NCBI GenBank assembly: GCA_016218805.1
Contig: JACRCW010000021.1
Span: forward strand, 1 to 51,229
Source of the DNA: Deltaproteobacteria bacterium
GTDB taxonomy: Bacteria; Myxococcota; JACRCW01
DNA length: 51,229 nucleotides
Direction: 5' to 3'
The translations under genes and the position numbers were made by a program. Below are positions 35,004 through 43,964 of the stretch, in pieces (the first letter of the stretch is position 1; each line of letters opens with the position of its first letter). The notes beneath the pieces are model-generated. The model was not told the DNA's origin, searched no databases, and was given only the letters and a program-made list of their open reading frames with translations.

Positions 35004-36839
35004 TTACGGCTGCGCCACCGTGGCCACAGGCAGCGTGAACCAGAACAGCGCGCCACCGCCTGGGGCGCCCTCCACGGCCATCTTTCCGCCGTGGGCCTGC
35101 ACCACCTCCCGGGCAATGAACAGGCCGAATCCCGCGCCCTGCCGTGCCTGGCCGGGAACCCGGAAGAACTTCTCAAACACGCGCGTGCGGTATTGCGGCT
35201 CCACCCCGGGTCCGGTGTCCTGGACCTCGAAGCGCACCTGGCCGTCCTGGTGATGCGCGCGCAGCGTGATGCTTCCCTCGGGCGGCGTGTAGCGCAGCGC
35301 GTTGCCCACCAGGTTGTCGAACACCAGCGCGATACGATCCTGGTCCACGTTCACGGCCGGCAAACCCACGGGCTCATCCACCGTGAGACGCACGTTGCGG
35401 CTGGTGGCCTCGCCCTCGTGCGCCGTCAGCGCGGCGGCCAACAACTGGGATACCTCCACCGGACGCGTGGACACCGCCAGCGCGCCCCCCTCAATGCGCG
35501 AGAGGTCCAGCAGGTCATCCACCATGGACTGCAAACGCCCGCAATCATGCCGGGCGGCTTCCAGCAGGTCGCGCTGCTTGTCCGTGAGTTCCCCGACCAC
35601 GCCGTCCAGGCACAGGTGGATGGCCATGCGCAGGCTGGTGAGCGGGGTACGGAACTCGTGGGCCACGGTGGCCACCAGGTTGTTCTTCAGTTCGTCAAAG
35701 CGGCGCAGGCGGGTGACGTCCTGCAGCACCAGGGTGACCCCCACCACGTGGCCGTTCTCGTCATGCACCGGGGCCGCGCGCGGGAGCAGGTGCCGCTCCT
35801 GATCCAACGTCGTCACGCGCACCGCGTCCTCCAGGCCGCGGGGAACCCACGCCCCCTTTCCCGCGCGCACGTGGTCCCGCGTGCGCTCCACCGTTTCCCG
35901 CAGGACCGGGGGCAGACCGGCCAGCGGCTGGTCACCGGCCATGCGCACCCGCAGTACCTCCTCTGCCGGGAGGTTGAGGTTCACCAGCCGCCCCTGCGCA
36001 TCAAACGTGAGGACCGGGTCAGGCAGACTGTCAATGGCGGCCTGCGCACTGCGCTGCGCGGCCAGCAGTTCGCCCAGCGTGCTGCTCTGGTAGACCGCCA
36101 GGCGCTGGGCCATGGCATTGAACTCGCGCGTGAGCTCCGCAATCTCATCATTGCCCAGCACCGGCGCACGCGCATTGAAGTCCTGGTTTCCCAGGCTGCG
36201 CGCCGCCTGCGTCACGTCCTGCAGCGGGCGCAGCAGGCGGCCCGTCCAGCGTTCGGTGATGTACAGGCCCAGCACCATGGCGAGCGCCAGCACCCACAAC
36301 AGCGCGGTGCGGACGGCGGCCGCCGCGCGCTGCGCGTCCATGCTCTTGCGCACCACCGCGTCCTGGTTGATGACCAGGATGCGCTGCAGTGCCGTCGTCA
36401 CGCGCTGGAGCGCGGGCCGCGCCTCGCCCAGGTAGGTCTGGTTCCACTCCGGCCCGGGCGTCATCAGCAACAGGCGCTGCGTGGAGGCCGCGTACAGCGT
36501 GGCCGCCGCGCGCAACTCGCGCGTCACCAGGTCTTCACCCGGCTCGGTGATGTTGCCCTCCTGGATGCGCAGCTCGCGCTCCAGCCGCTCCAGGTGGTCC
36601 CGCGCGGCGGGCACGCCCACCGCGGCGCGGCCCAGCAGCGCATCCATCATGGCGCCGTCCACCCGCGCCACCGCGTCCTGCATCTTCTGCACGGCAAGAA
36701 TGGAGCGCTGGTTGTCCTTGAGGATGGCCTCCGCGCGCGTGGCCAGGCTGGAGACGGTGGCGAACGAGAAGATCCCGGTGAACGCGGTGGTGGCCACCAG
36801 CGGGACCAGCGCCAGGCGCAGCTTGGCGCGCAGCTTCAT
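35004..36839 (-). CDS. KinB-like sensor histidine kinase of the kdp locus
   Basis: The 611-aa inner-membrane kinase has TM1 (residues 10-32), a periplasmic four-helix-type sensor domain to about 175 and TM2 (ALLWVLALAMVLGLYI). A HAMP domain, a PAS-like domain (DSLPDPVLTFDAQGRLVNLN), HisKA (AHEFRTPLTSLRMAI) and a HATPase domain follow. The N box is NLVGNALRYTP, G1 DTGPGV and G2 GAGFGLFIA. The layout and the TSLRMAI signature match KinB, the partner of AlgB. Its ATG overlaps the truncated kdpD stop by 4 bp, so sensor and kinase are made together as two polypeptides instead of one KdpD. Confidence 0.88.
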   Translation of the reverse strand: MKLRAKLRLALVPLVATTAFTGIFSFATVSSLATRAEAILKDNQRSILAVQKMQDAVARVDGAMMDALLGRAAVGVPAARDHLERLERELRIQEGNITEPGEDLVTRELRAAATLYAASTQRLLLMTPGPEWNQTYLGEARPALQRVTTALQRILVINQDAVVRKSMDAQRAAAAVRTALLWVLALAMVLGLYITERWTGRLLRPLQDVTQAARSLGNQDFNARAPVLGNDEIAELTREFNAMAQRLAVYQSSTLGELLAAQRSAQAAIDSLPDPVLTFDAQGRLVNLNLPAEEVLRVRMAGDQPLAGLPPVLRETVERTRDHVRAGKGAWVPRGLEDAVRVTTLDQERHLLPRAAPVHDENGHVVGVTLVLQDVTRLRRFDELKNNLVATVAHEFRTPLTSLRMAIHLCLDGVVGELTDKQRDLLEAARHDCGRLQSMVDDLLDLSRIEGGALAVSTRPVEVSQLLAAALTAHEGEATSRNVRLTVDEPVGLPAVNVDQDRIALVFDNLVGNALRYTPPEGSITLRAHHQDGQVRFEVQDTGPGVEPQYRTRVFEKFFRVPGQARQGAGFGLFIAREVVQAHGGKMAVEGAPGGGALFWFTLPVATVAQP

Positions 36840-37999
36840 GACGACGTCCCGGGGCGCTCGGGTCCGAGCGCGATGATGTGCAAGTCAAAATCCCGCGCGG
36901 CGTCCACCATCCGGTGGACCATGTTGGGGCGCAACACGCGCTTCCACCACGGTGCCTCCGAGCGACCGAGCAGGATGTGCGCCACCTGGTGGGTGGCGGC
37001 AAAGTTGATGAGCGCCGGCACCGGGTCCTGCGCCTGCAGGCGCGTCACCTCGGCGCCCAGCGCACGCGCCTTGTTGACGTTCTCCAGCAGGTGGCGCTGC
37101 GCCTCCGAGTCAATGTTGATGGAACTCTCCGCCGGAGTCTCCACGTAGACCACGTACCAGTCCGTGTTGAGCCGTCCTGCCAGCCGGGACCCCGCAAACA
37201 ACAGCTGCCCCGCGCGGGGCGAGCCGCTGGACAGGCACACCATGATGCGGCCGGCCACCTCGCGGCTGGCCTGGGTGGCCGGTCGCGAGGACAAGGCGGC
37301 GCGGTCCACACGCTGGGCCACCTCGCGCAGGGAGAGCTCGCGCAGCGACGTCAGGTTATCCATCTTGAAGAAGTGTTCCAGCGCCCAGCTGATCTTCTCC
37401 GGTGCGTAGATCTTCCCACTCTTGAGGCGTTCCAGCAGGTCCTCCACGGCCAGGTCCACGTTCACCACCTGGTCCGCCTGCCGCAGGAATGCGTCGGGCA
37501 CCACTTCGCGCACCTTCACACCGGTCACGCGCTCCACCAGGTCATTGAGGCTCTCCAGGTGCTGGATGTTGAGCGCGCCAATCACGTTGATTCCCGCGGC
37601 CAGGATTTCCACCACGTCCTGGTAGCGCTTGCTGTTGTGACACAGGGGGACGTTGGTGTGCGGCAGCTCGTCAATGATGGCCACCTGGGGATGGCGCTGG
37701 ATGATGGCCGCCACATCCATCTCCTCCACCACCACGCCGCGGTATTCAAAGCGGAGACGCGGGACCTGCTCCAGTCCCTCGGTGAGCGCGTGGGTGTCCG
37801 GGCGGCCGTGCGTCTCCACAAACCCCAGCACCACGTCCACGCCGCGCTTCTTGAGTCCGTGCGCTTCCTCCAGCATGCGGAACGTCTTGCCCACGCCGGC
37901 GGCGGGCCCCACGTAGACCTTCAGGCGGCCGCGCTTCTGGCGCTCCACCAGTTCCAGGAAGTCCTCGGCCCGGCTGCGGGTCAACGCGGGTTCCACCAT
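36836..37999 (-). CDS. kdpD: KdpD N-terminal sensor half (KdpD domain plus USP domain, no kinase)
   Basis: The 387-aa product is cytoplasmic. It corresponds to the first 40% of E. coli KdpD (894 aa): the KdpD domain with Walker A GPAAGVGKTFRML near residue 31, ETHGRPDT, IIDELPHTNVP and NVIGALNIQHLESLND. A universal-stress-protein-like domain follows (VCLSSGSPRAGQLL, HILLGRSEAPWWKRVLRP). The TM, GAF, HisKA and ATPase parts are absent; no frameshift remnant of them is visible. The next gene is an unrelated-type kinase overlapping by 4 bp. The pair probably senses potassium or turgor jointly; the protein contact is an inference. Confidence 0.92.
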   Translation of the reverse strand: MVEPALTRSRAEDFLELVERQKRGRLKVYVGPAAGVGKTFRMLEEAHGLKKRGVDVVLGFVETHGRPDTHALTEGLEQVPRLRFEYRGVVVEEMDVAAIIQRHPQVAIIDELPHTNVPLCHNSKRYQDVVEILAAGINVIGALNIQHLESLNDLVERVTGVKVREVVPDAFLRQADQVVNVDLAVEDLLERLKSGKIYAPEKISWALEHFFKMDNLTSLRELSLREVAQRVDRAALSSRPATQASREVAGRIMVCLSSGSPRAGQLLFAGSRLAGRLNTDWYVVYVETPAESSINIDSEAQRHLLENVNKARALGAEVTRLQAQDPVPALINFAATHQVAHILLGRSEAPWWKRVLRPNMVHRMVDAARDFDLHIIALGPERPGTSS

Positions 38000-38008
38000 G
38001 TCATGGGC

Positions 38009-38590
38009 TCAATGCACCGCACCAAACTGCGTGTCCAGTGCCAGGTTGAGACGCAGCACGTTGACCCGCGGTTCCCCCAGCAGGCCCAGGTCACGGCCCT
38101 CCACCATGGAATCCACCAGCGTGGACACGCGCGCCGGCTCCACGCTGCGCGCCGCGGCCACGCGCACCAGTTGGTAACGCGCCGCCGCCACGCTGATGTG
38201 CGGGTCCAGGCCGCTGCCGGACGCGGAGACCAGGTCCACCGGGATGTGCGTGGCCCCCGCGTGCTGCGCGGAGATGCGCGCGGCATCCGCGGTCACGCGC
38301 TCCCGCAGCCTCTTGGACGTGGGCCCCAGGTTGGATCCACCGGAGGCCAACGCGTCATACCCCGCGCCCGCCGCGGAGGGACGTGACCAGAAGTACCCGG
38401 CGTGCGTGAACGCCTGGCCAATCAGCGCGCTGCCCACCACCCTGCCCCGGTCATCCTTCACCAGGCTGCCGTTGGCCTTGTCCGCGAACAGCACCTGCGC
38501 CAGCGCGGTGACCGCGGAGGGGTACAACAGGCCCGTCAGCAACACGGTGAGACCGGTGACCCGCAGCGACGTCAGCAAGGTGCGCAGCAT
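38009..38590 (-). CDS. kdpC: K+-transporting ATPase subunit KdpC
   Basis: Single-span accessory subunit needed for KdpFABC assembly and ATP affinity. The 193-aa product has the N-terminal TM segment (LTVLLTGLLYPSAVTALAQV). The conserved blocks GSALIGQAF, FWSRPSAAG, SGGSNLGPTS, VDLVSASGSGLDPHIS and AAARYQLVRVAAAR are present, with the C-terminal VNVLRLNLALD. A strong GGAGG precedes the start. It sits between kdpB (11 bp) and kdpD (9 bp). Confidence 0.96.
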   Translation of the reverse strand: MLRTLLTSLRVTGLTVLLTGLLYPSAVTALAQVLFADKANGSLVKDDRGRVVGSALIGQAFTHAGYFWSRPSAAGAGYDALASGGSNLGPTSKRLRERVTADAARISAQHAGATHIPVDLVSASGSGLDPHISVAAARYQLVRVAAARSVEPARVSTLVDSMVEGRDLGLLGEPRVNVLRLNLALDTQFGAVH

Positions 38591-38601
38591 GCTGCCTCCA
38601 C

Positions 38602-40650
38602 TCAGACCAGGCCCAGCGCGGACAGCGCCAGGTCCAACAGCTTGATGCCCGCAAACGGCGCCACCACGCCGCCCACGCCGTAGATCAGCAGTGACCGCCG
38701 CAGCAGCGCGGCCGCGCCCAGCGGACGGTACGCCACGCCGCGCAGCGCCAGCGGAATGAGCAGGATGATGATGAGTGCGTTGAAGATGACCGCCGCCAGG
38801 ATGGCGCTGCGCGGGGATGCCAGCCCCATCACGTTGAGCGGCGCAATCTCCGGGAATGCCACCACAAACAACGCCGGCAGGATGGCAAAGTACTTGGCGA
38901 CGTCATTGGCGATGGAGAACGTGGTGAGACAGCCGCGCGTCATGAGCAATTGCTTGCCAATCTCCACCACCTCCAGAAGCTTGGTGGGATTGGAATCCAG
39001 GTCCACCATGTTGCCCGCTTCCTTGGCGGCCTGCGTTCCGCTGTTCATGGCCACGCCCACATCCGCCTGGGCCAGCGCGGGGGCGTCGTTGGTGCCGTCT
39101 CCGGTCATGGCCACCAGCCGGCCCCGCGCCTGCTCGTCCTTGATCCGCTGCATCTTGGTTTCCGGCGTTGCCTGCGCCAGGAAATCATCCACGCCCGCCT
39201 CCCGGGCAATGGCGGCGGCCGTGTTGGGGTTGTCCCCGGTGATCATCACCGTGCGGATGCCCATGGCGCGGAACCGGTCGAATCGTTCCTTCATCCCGGA
39301 CTTCACCGTGTCCTTGAGGTGGATGATTCCAAGCAATTGCCCGTTGTCGCTCACGGCCAGCGGCGTCCCTCCGTCGTCACCAATGCGCCGGGCGATACTC
39401 CGGGCCTCCTCCAGCACGGTCACGTCCCGCACGCCGCTGGCCTGAATCACCGCATCCACCGCGCCCTTGCGCACCTGCCGGCTGCCCACGTCCGCCCCGC
39501 TCATGCGCGTGTGCGCGCTGAACGGAATGAACGTCACGCCGTTGTTGCCATCCGCGCGGGGTGGCGTGCCGTAGCGGCTGTCCGCCAGCGCCAGGACGGA
39601 ACGGCCCTCCGGCGTGTCATCCGCCGTGGAGGAGAGCACCGCGGCGTCCGTGAGGCGCTCCTGCGCCACGCCCCGCAGCGGGATGAATTCCGCGGCCATG
39701 CGGTTGCCCAGCGTGATGGTCCCCGTCTTGTCCAGCAGGATGATGTCCACGTCGCCCGCGGCCTCCACCGCGCGCCCGCTGGTGGCCACAATGTTCTTGC
39801 GGATGAGCCGGTCCATCCCGGCGATGCCGATGGCGGACAGCAACCCGCCGATGGTGGTGGGGATGAGACAGACCAGCAGCGCAACCACCACCGTGGCCCC
39901 CAGCGTCACGCCGGAATACGCCGCCAGCGGCACCAGACTGACGCAGGCCACCAGGAAGATCATCGTGAGACCCACCAGCAGGATGTGCAGCGCCAGTTCG
40001 TTGGGCGTCTTCTGCCGGCGCGCGCCCTCCACCAGGGTGATCATGCGGTCCAGGAAGCTCTCGCCGGGATTGCTGGTGATGCGCACCACGATGCGGTCGC
40101 TGAGCACGCGGGTGCCCCCGGTCACTGCGGAGCGGTCGCCCCCGCTCTCGCGGATGACCGGCGCGGACTCGCCGGTGATGGCGGACTCGTCAACCGAAGC
40201 GATGCCCTCGGTGATCTCGCCGTCGCCCGGGATGACCTGGCCGGCCTCAACGACCACCATGTCGCCCTTGCGCAGCACGCTGGACGGGACCTGCTCCTCG
40301 CGCCCCTCCACCAGGCGGCGGGCCATGGTCTCTTTGCGCATCTTACGCAGCGTGTCCGCCTGCGCCCGGCCCCGGCCTTCGGCCACCGCCTCAGCAAAGT
40401 TGGCAAACAGCACGGTGAACCACAGCCACAGCGTCACGCTGCCGGTGAACCAGGCGGGCTCCGCCCAGGCAGGACGGGCGAGCAGGTCCCGCAGCCACAG
40501 TGCGGTGGTCAACACGCTTCCCACCGCCACCACAAACATCACGGGATTGCGCATCACCGCGCGCGGGTGAAGCTTGGCAAACGCCTGGACGACGGCGTTA
40601 CGGAGGATGGGCCCGTCCCACAGCGAAACCGCCTTGAGCTTGGAGGTCAT
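38602..40650 (-). CDS. kdpB: K+-transporting P-type ATPase subunit KdpB
   Basis: Catalytic P-type ATPase subunit of the high-affinity potassium pump. The 682-aa protein has the actuator motif ITGESAPV, the phosphorylation motif LLDKTGTIT, nucleotide-binding region elements and the hinge [21 protein letters not shown]. Seven TM helices are at the positions usual for KdpB, and the length is normal. It starts 2 bp after the kdpA stop, with GGAAAGG inside the end of kdpA as its ribosome binding site. Confidence 0.97.
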   Translation of the reverse strand: MTSKLKAVSLWDGPILRNAVVQAFAKLHPRAVMRNPVMFVVAVGSVLTTALWLRDLLARPAWAEPAWFTGSVTLWLWFTVLFANFAEAVAEGRGRAQADTLRKMRKETMARRLVEGREEQVPSSVLRKGDMVVVEAGQVIPGDGEITEGIASVDESAITGESAPVIRESGGDRSAVTGGTRVLSDRIVVRITSNPGESFLDRMITLVEGARRQKTPNELALHILLVGLTMIFLVACVSLVPLAAYSGVTLGATVVVALLVCLIPTTIGGLLSAIGIAGMDRLIRKNIVATSGRAVEAAGDVDIILLDKTGTITLGNRMAAEFIPLRGVAQERLTDAAVLSSTADDTPEGRSVLALADSRYGTPPRADGNNGVTFIPFSAHTRMSGADVGSRQVRKGAVDAVIQASGVRDVTVLEEARSIARRIGDDGGTPLAVSDNGQLLGIIHLKDTVKSGMKERFDRFRAMGIRTVMITGDNPNTAAAIAREAGVDDFLAQATPETKMQRIKDEQARGRLVAMTGDGTNDAPALAQADVGVAMNSGTQAAKEAGNMVDLDSNPTKLLEVVEIGKQLLMTRGCLTTFSIANDVAKYFAILPALFVVAFPEIAPLNVMGLASPRSAILAAVIFNALIIILLIPLALRGVAYRPLGAAALLRRSLLIYGVGGVVAPFAGIKLLDLALSALGLV

Positions 40651-40652
40651 GG

Positions 40653-42374
40653 TCAGAAGACCTTTCCGGCGGCACCCAGGAAGTGCTCCACCAGCGGCCC
40701 CAGTGCCAGCGCGGGGAAGAACGTCAACGCCCCCACGATCACCACAACTCCTGTGAGCAGAACGGTGAACAGCGCCCCGTCGGTGGGGAACGTGCCGGGG
40801 GACGGCGGCACCGTCTTCTTGCGCGCCATGGTACCCGCCACCGCCAGCGCGGGAATGATGAGCCAGAAGCGGCCCGCCAACACGGCCACGCCCAGCGTGA
40901 CGTTGTAAAACAGCGTGTTTGCGGAAAGTCCGGCAAATGCGCTGCCGTTGTTTCCCGCGGCACTGGAGTACGCGTACAGGAGCTCTGACAGGCCGTGCGG
41001 GCCGGCGTTGTTGAGCGAGGACACGCCGTACTCGGCCACCGCCGCCCAGCCGGTGAATGCCAGGATGACCAACGGGAAGATGAGGATGTACAGCGTGACC
41101 AGCTTGATATCCCGCGGTTCGATCTTCTTACCCAGGTATTCCGGCGTGCGGCCCACCATCAGGCCCGCCAGGAACACGCTCAACAGCACCATGATGAGCA
41201 TGCCCATCAGCCCCGCGCCCACACCGCCAAAGATGACCTCTCCCAATTGGATGTTCACCATGGGCACCAAGCCACCCAGCGCGCTGAAGCTGTCATGCAT
41301 GCTGTTGACGGCGCCACAGGACGCGTCCGTGGTGACGGTGGCGAATAGGGCCGAATTGGCAATGCCGAACCGGACCTCCTTGCCCTCCATGTTGCCGCCA
41401 TCCTCCGCCACCGCCAATCCGGCAAACGCGGGACTGGCCTGTGCTTCGGCCGCGTAGCTCACGCCGACACCGAGGAGAAATAGCAGGCCCATGCTGGCAA
41501 GAATGGCCCAGCCATGGCGCGTGTTTCCGGCCATCAGCCCGTACGCGTAGGTCAAACCCGCGGGCATCACGAAGATGGACAGCATCTGCAGGAAGTTGGT
41601 CACGCCGTTGGGGTTCTCAAACGGGTGGGCGCTGTTGGCGTTGAAGAACCCACCGCCGTTGGTGCCCAGCATCTTGATGGCCTCCTGGGACGCCACCGGC
41701 CCCATGGCCAGCACCTGCTGCGCACCCTCCAACGTGGTGAGCTCCACGTACGCGTCCAGGTTCTGCAGCACGCCCTGGGAAACCAGCGCCAGCGCGTACA
41801 CCACGCACGCCGGCAGCAGCACAAAGAAGATCCCCCGCAGCAGGTCCACCCAGAAGTTGCCCAGCGTCGCCGGGGCGTCCCCGGCCGGAGCGGGGCGCGT
41901 CAGCCCGCGCGCCAACGCCACCGCAACCGCCAGTCCCACCGCTGCGGAGGTGAAGTTGTTCCACCCAAGGGCGGCCATCTGCACCAGGTAGCCCATCGTG
42001 GATTCGCCCGAATAGCCCTGCCAGTTGGTGTTGGTGACGAAACTGGCCGCTGTGTTGAACGCGCTGGAGGGCTCCACGTTGCCCAGGCCGGCGGGGTTGA
42101 GCGGCAACTGCACCTGCACGCGCTGCAGCAGGTACGTGTACAGGACGCTGACCGCGCTGAACGTGAGCAGCGCGCCCGCGTACTGCCTCCACGTCTGCTC
42201 CGCGGGTGACACGCCGCAGGCCCGCAACAGCGCCCGCTCAGTCACCGCGCCCAGGCGCCCCAGCGGCGCCTCCGGGGATGCGAAGACGCGGTGAAGGTAG
42301 CGACCCACGGGAGGCGTCAGGGCCAGCAACACGGCGCAATAGACCAGGATCTGGAGCCAGCCTTGCGTTGACAT
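40653..42374 (-). CDS. kdpA: K+-transporting ATPase subunit KdpA
   Basis: Potassium-binding channel-like subunit. The 573-aa protein starts at ATG 42372-42374 ([17 protein letters not shown]) and has about ten TM helices. The four selectivity-filter-like loops are recognisable, for example [19 protein letters not shown] and the N-terminal [15 protein letters not shown]. The C-terminus has [21 protein letters not shown] lies upstream. It is preceded by kdpF (8 bp) and followed by kdpB (2 bp). Confidence 0.96.
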   Translation of the reverse strand: MSTQGWLQILVYCAVLLALTPPVGRYLHRVFASPEAPLGRLGAVTERALLRACGVSPAEQTWRQYAGALLTFSAVSVLYTYLLQRVQVQLPLNPAGLGNVEPSSAFNTAASFVTNTNWQGYSGESTMGYLVQMAALGWNNFTSAAVGLAVAVALARGLTRPAPAGDAPATLGNFWVDLLRGIFFVLLPACVVYALALVSQGVLQNLDAYVELTTLEGAQQVLAMGPVASQEAIKMLGTNGGGFFNANSAHPFENPNGVTNFLQMLSIFVMPAGLTYAYGLMAGNTRHGWAILASMGLLFLLGVGVSYAAEAQASPAFAGLAVAEDGGNMEGKEVRFGIANSALFATVTTDASCGAVNSMHDSFSALGGLVPMVNIQLGEVIFGGVGAGLMGMLIMVLLSVFLAGLMVGRTPEYLGKKIEPRDIKLVTLYILIFPLVILAFTGWAAVAEYGVSSLNNAGPHGLSELLYAYSSAAGNNGSAFAGLSANTLFYNVTLGVAVLAGRFWLIIPALAVAGTMARKKTVPPSPGTFPTDGALFTVLLTGVVVIVGALTFFPALALGPLVEHFLGAAGKVF

Positions 42375-42382
42375 GATGGGCC

Positions 42383-42472
42383 TCAGAACTTCTCGGGACG
42401 CCACAGCGCAAAGAACAGGTAGGCCAGCACCAGCGCGGTCAGGACGGCACCTGCAACGTATTCAGCGAACAT
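42383..42472 (-). CDS. kdpF: K+-transporting ATPase subunit KdpF
   Basis: The 29-codon peptide begins MFAEYVAGAVLTALVLAYLF and ends FALWRPEKF. It has one TM helix and the C-terminal RPEKF-type tail typical of KdpF, which stabilises the KdpABC complex. It lies between the 27-aa peptide gene and kdpA on the same strand. It is too short for standard gene finding. Confidence 0.9.
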   Translation of the reverse strand: MFAEYVAGAVLTALVLAYLFFALWRPEKF

Positions 42473-42491
42473 GGCGAATCCTCCACGCCGC

Positions 42492-42575
42492 TCAGGCCCG
42501 GTCGCACAACTCGGTGAATGCCCAGCACACGCCAAAGAATGCGAGGGTGGCGATGACAAGAACGGAATCCAGCAT
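42492..42575 (-). CDS. 27-aa membrane peptide upstream of kdpF
   Basis: ATG 42573-42575, with GAAGGAGAACGCC directly upstream, starts MLDSVLVIATLAFFGVCWAF and ends TELCDRA. It is a single hydrophobic helix with a Cys-containing polar tail. It sits 11 bp after the BBP2-like porin stop and 19 bp before kdpF. I recall similar short open frames ending in -CDRL-like tails beside kdp genes in other bacteria, but no named family. It may be a second small subunit of the pump. The evidence is position, ribosome binding site and membrane helix. Confidence 0.7.
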   Translation of the reverse strand: MLDSVLVIATLAFFGVCWAFTELCDRA

Positions 42576-42586
42576 GGCGTTCTCCT

Positions 42587-43783
42587 TCAGAAGTAGACCA
42601 CCGCGCCGCCCACCAGCAGGTTCTGCGTGCGCGTGCCGATCACGGTGCCGTCGTCGGTCGTTTCGGCCGTGCCGAACGCGGGCACCGAGGAGTAGTCCGA
42701 CCGCGCCTCCAGCTTGAGGGACAGGAACGGCGCCGGCATGAGTTCCACGGTGGCGGTGGCGCCCGTGAGCCACTGCTCAAAACCGGAAATGGCATTGAAT
42801 GGATCCAGGAACGTCTCCAGGCGGAACGCGAATGCCAGCTTTTCCCACTGCAACAAGCGCAGGTACGCACCGGCCGCCGCCCAGACCTGGTGCTTGTCCT
42901 TGTCAGCCTGCTGGTAGCCCACGTCCACCTGTGCGCCCAGGTTGACGTGCGGCGTGGGCTTGAGGACGACCACCAGGTCATTGAAGAAGCGCACGCGCGT
43001 GTCCAGGTACGGGCTCTGCCAGCCGGTGAGCGTGTTGCGCGCGCCGGGCAGTTCAGACCCCAGCAGCGTTCCCCACGAGAGCACCAGGCGCTCCGAGTTC
43101 CACGCCACCTGCGTGCCCACGGATTTGAACAGGTTGTTTTCCCCCGTGACCTGCCAGCCATTGAGCAGCAGGCCCGTCACGGTGACGTACCGCGGGAAAG
43201 CGTAGGAAACCTTGAGCCCGGCGGAGTAATAGGGGGAATACTCGCCGCTCCAGGCGCGCGTGTAGTTCCAGTTGTCCTTGCTGGCCATCACCTCCAGGCC
43301 CACGTGGCTGGGGAACTTCCCCGCTTCCACGGTGAGACCGCGCACAAACGGCGCCGCGTACCCCACCGATGCGGTGAGCACGTTGCGCAGGACGTCCGGA
43401 CCGGTGGCAATGCCGCGGGGTTCGCCGGCGTGAAGCACCTCAATGCCGTTGCCGAACGCCAGCGTGAGCCTCCCCAGGACGGGGCCCTTCTCCACCGCAA
43501 CATCCAGCGCCGCGAGGTTGAGCGTGAACTCATTGAAACGCTTACCTGTGCTGCCCGTGCCGGGGAGGAAGTTGGCGCCGTCCGCAGGCCGATTGGAATT
43601 GACCGCGAAATACGTGTCCACGAAACCGTGCAAAGTCACGCCGTCCAACCACTCCGGCAGGGCGGGCGGCGGAGGCGCGGGCGCAACCGGCGCTGGCGCC
43701 GCGCCGGGGAGCACCTCCTGCGCGCGGGTGGTCTCCCCGGAAAGCAGCATCACGGTGATGAGGTTCAACGGGGCCGCGCTCAT
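42587..43783 (-). CDS. BBP2-like outer-membrane beta-barrel porin of the kdp operon
   Basis: The product (398 aa from ATG 43781-43783) has a signal-like start ending TTRAQ and a short Pro-rich linker. The family opening LPEWLDGVTLHGFVDTYFAV is followed by repeated amphipathic strands ending in the outer-membrane-type terminus LLVGGAVVYF. The pattern fits the putative beta-barrel porin-2 family. It precedes the 27-aa peptide gene by 11 bp, so it appears to be the first gene of the kdp operon. It could let potassium through the outer membrane; that is inferred from position. The frame is open further upstream without similarity, and the exact start is uncertain. Confidence 0.75.
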   Translation of the reverse strand: MSAAPLNLITVMLLSGETTRAQEVLPGAAPAPVAPAPPPPALPEWLDGVTLHGFVDTYFAVNSNRPADGANFLPGTGSTGKRFNEFTLNLAALDVAVEKGPVLGRLTLAFGNGIEVLHAGEPRGIATGPDVLRNVLTASVGYAAPFVRGLTVEAGKFPSHVGLEVMASKDNWNYTRAWSGEYSPYYSAGLKVSYAFPRYVTVTGLLLNGWQVTGENNLFKSVGTQVAWNSERLVLSWGTLLGSELPGARNTLTGWQSPYLDTRVRFFNDLVVVLKPTPHVNLGAQVDVGYQQADKDKHQVWAAAGAYLRLLQWEKLAFAFRLETFLDPFNAISGFEQWLTGATATVELMPAPFLSLKLEARSDYSSVPAFGTAETTDDGTVIGTRTQNLLVGGAVVYF

Positions 43784-43797
43784 GGTGGTTCTTGCAG

Positions 43798-43813
43798 AGC
43801 AACACACGAGCCA
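43798..43813 (-). promoter_or_regulatory. Candidate sigma-54 promoter of the kdp operon
   Basis: Minus strand reads TGGCTC-GTGTG-TTGCT, one mismatch from TGGCAC-N5-TTGCW with correct spacing. A sigma-54 activator gene lies at the other end of the locus. The predicted transcript start (about 43787) is only four bases before the proposed porin ATG. So either the mRNA is nearly leaderless, the true start is further in, or the match is by chance. A weaker second match lies at 43884-43899. Confidence 0.4.
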
Positions 43814-43964
43814 GCTTGCCTCGCGCGAAAAGGCTCGCGTTTCTGCGGGGTGGCTTGCATCCCGCACGGTTGCCCTTGCGGCCTGCAACGGCGGCGCCCC
43901 GAACAGCGCGAACGGGTCCGTGAACGCCCGCGCACCGCCGCGGGGCGCGTGTACGCTGCACCGC

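Noticed and set aside
35091..37148. Long plus-strand open frames over the kinase, kdpD and kdpB genes
   Set aside because: Gln/Arg/His-rich shadows of well-supported minus-strand genes.
43443..43964. Upstream extension of the exported protein gene at 43965
   Set aside because: The 174 extra codons lie antisense to the porin gene and would place the signal sequence in mid-protein.
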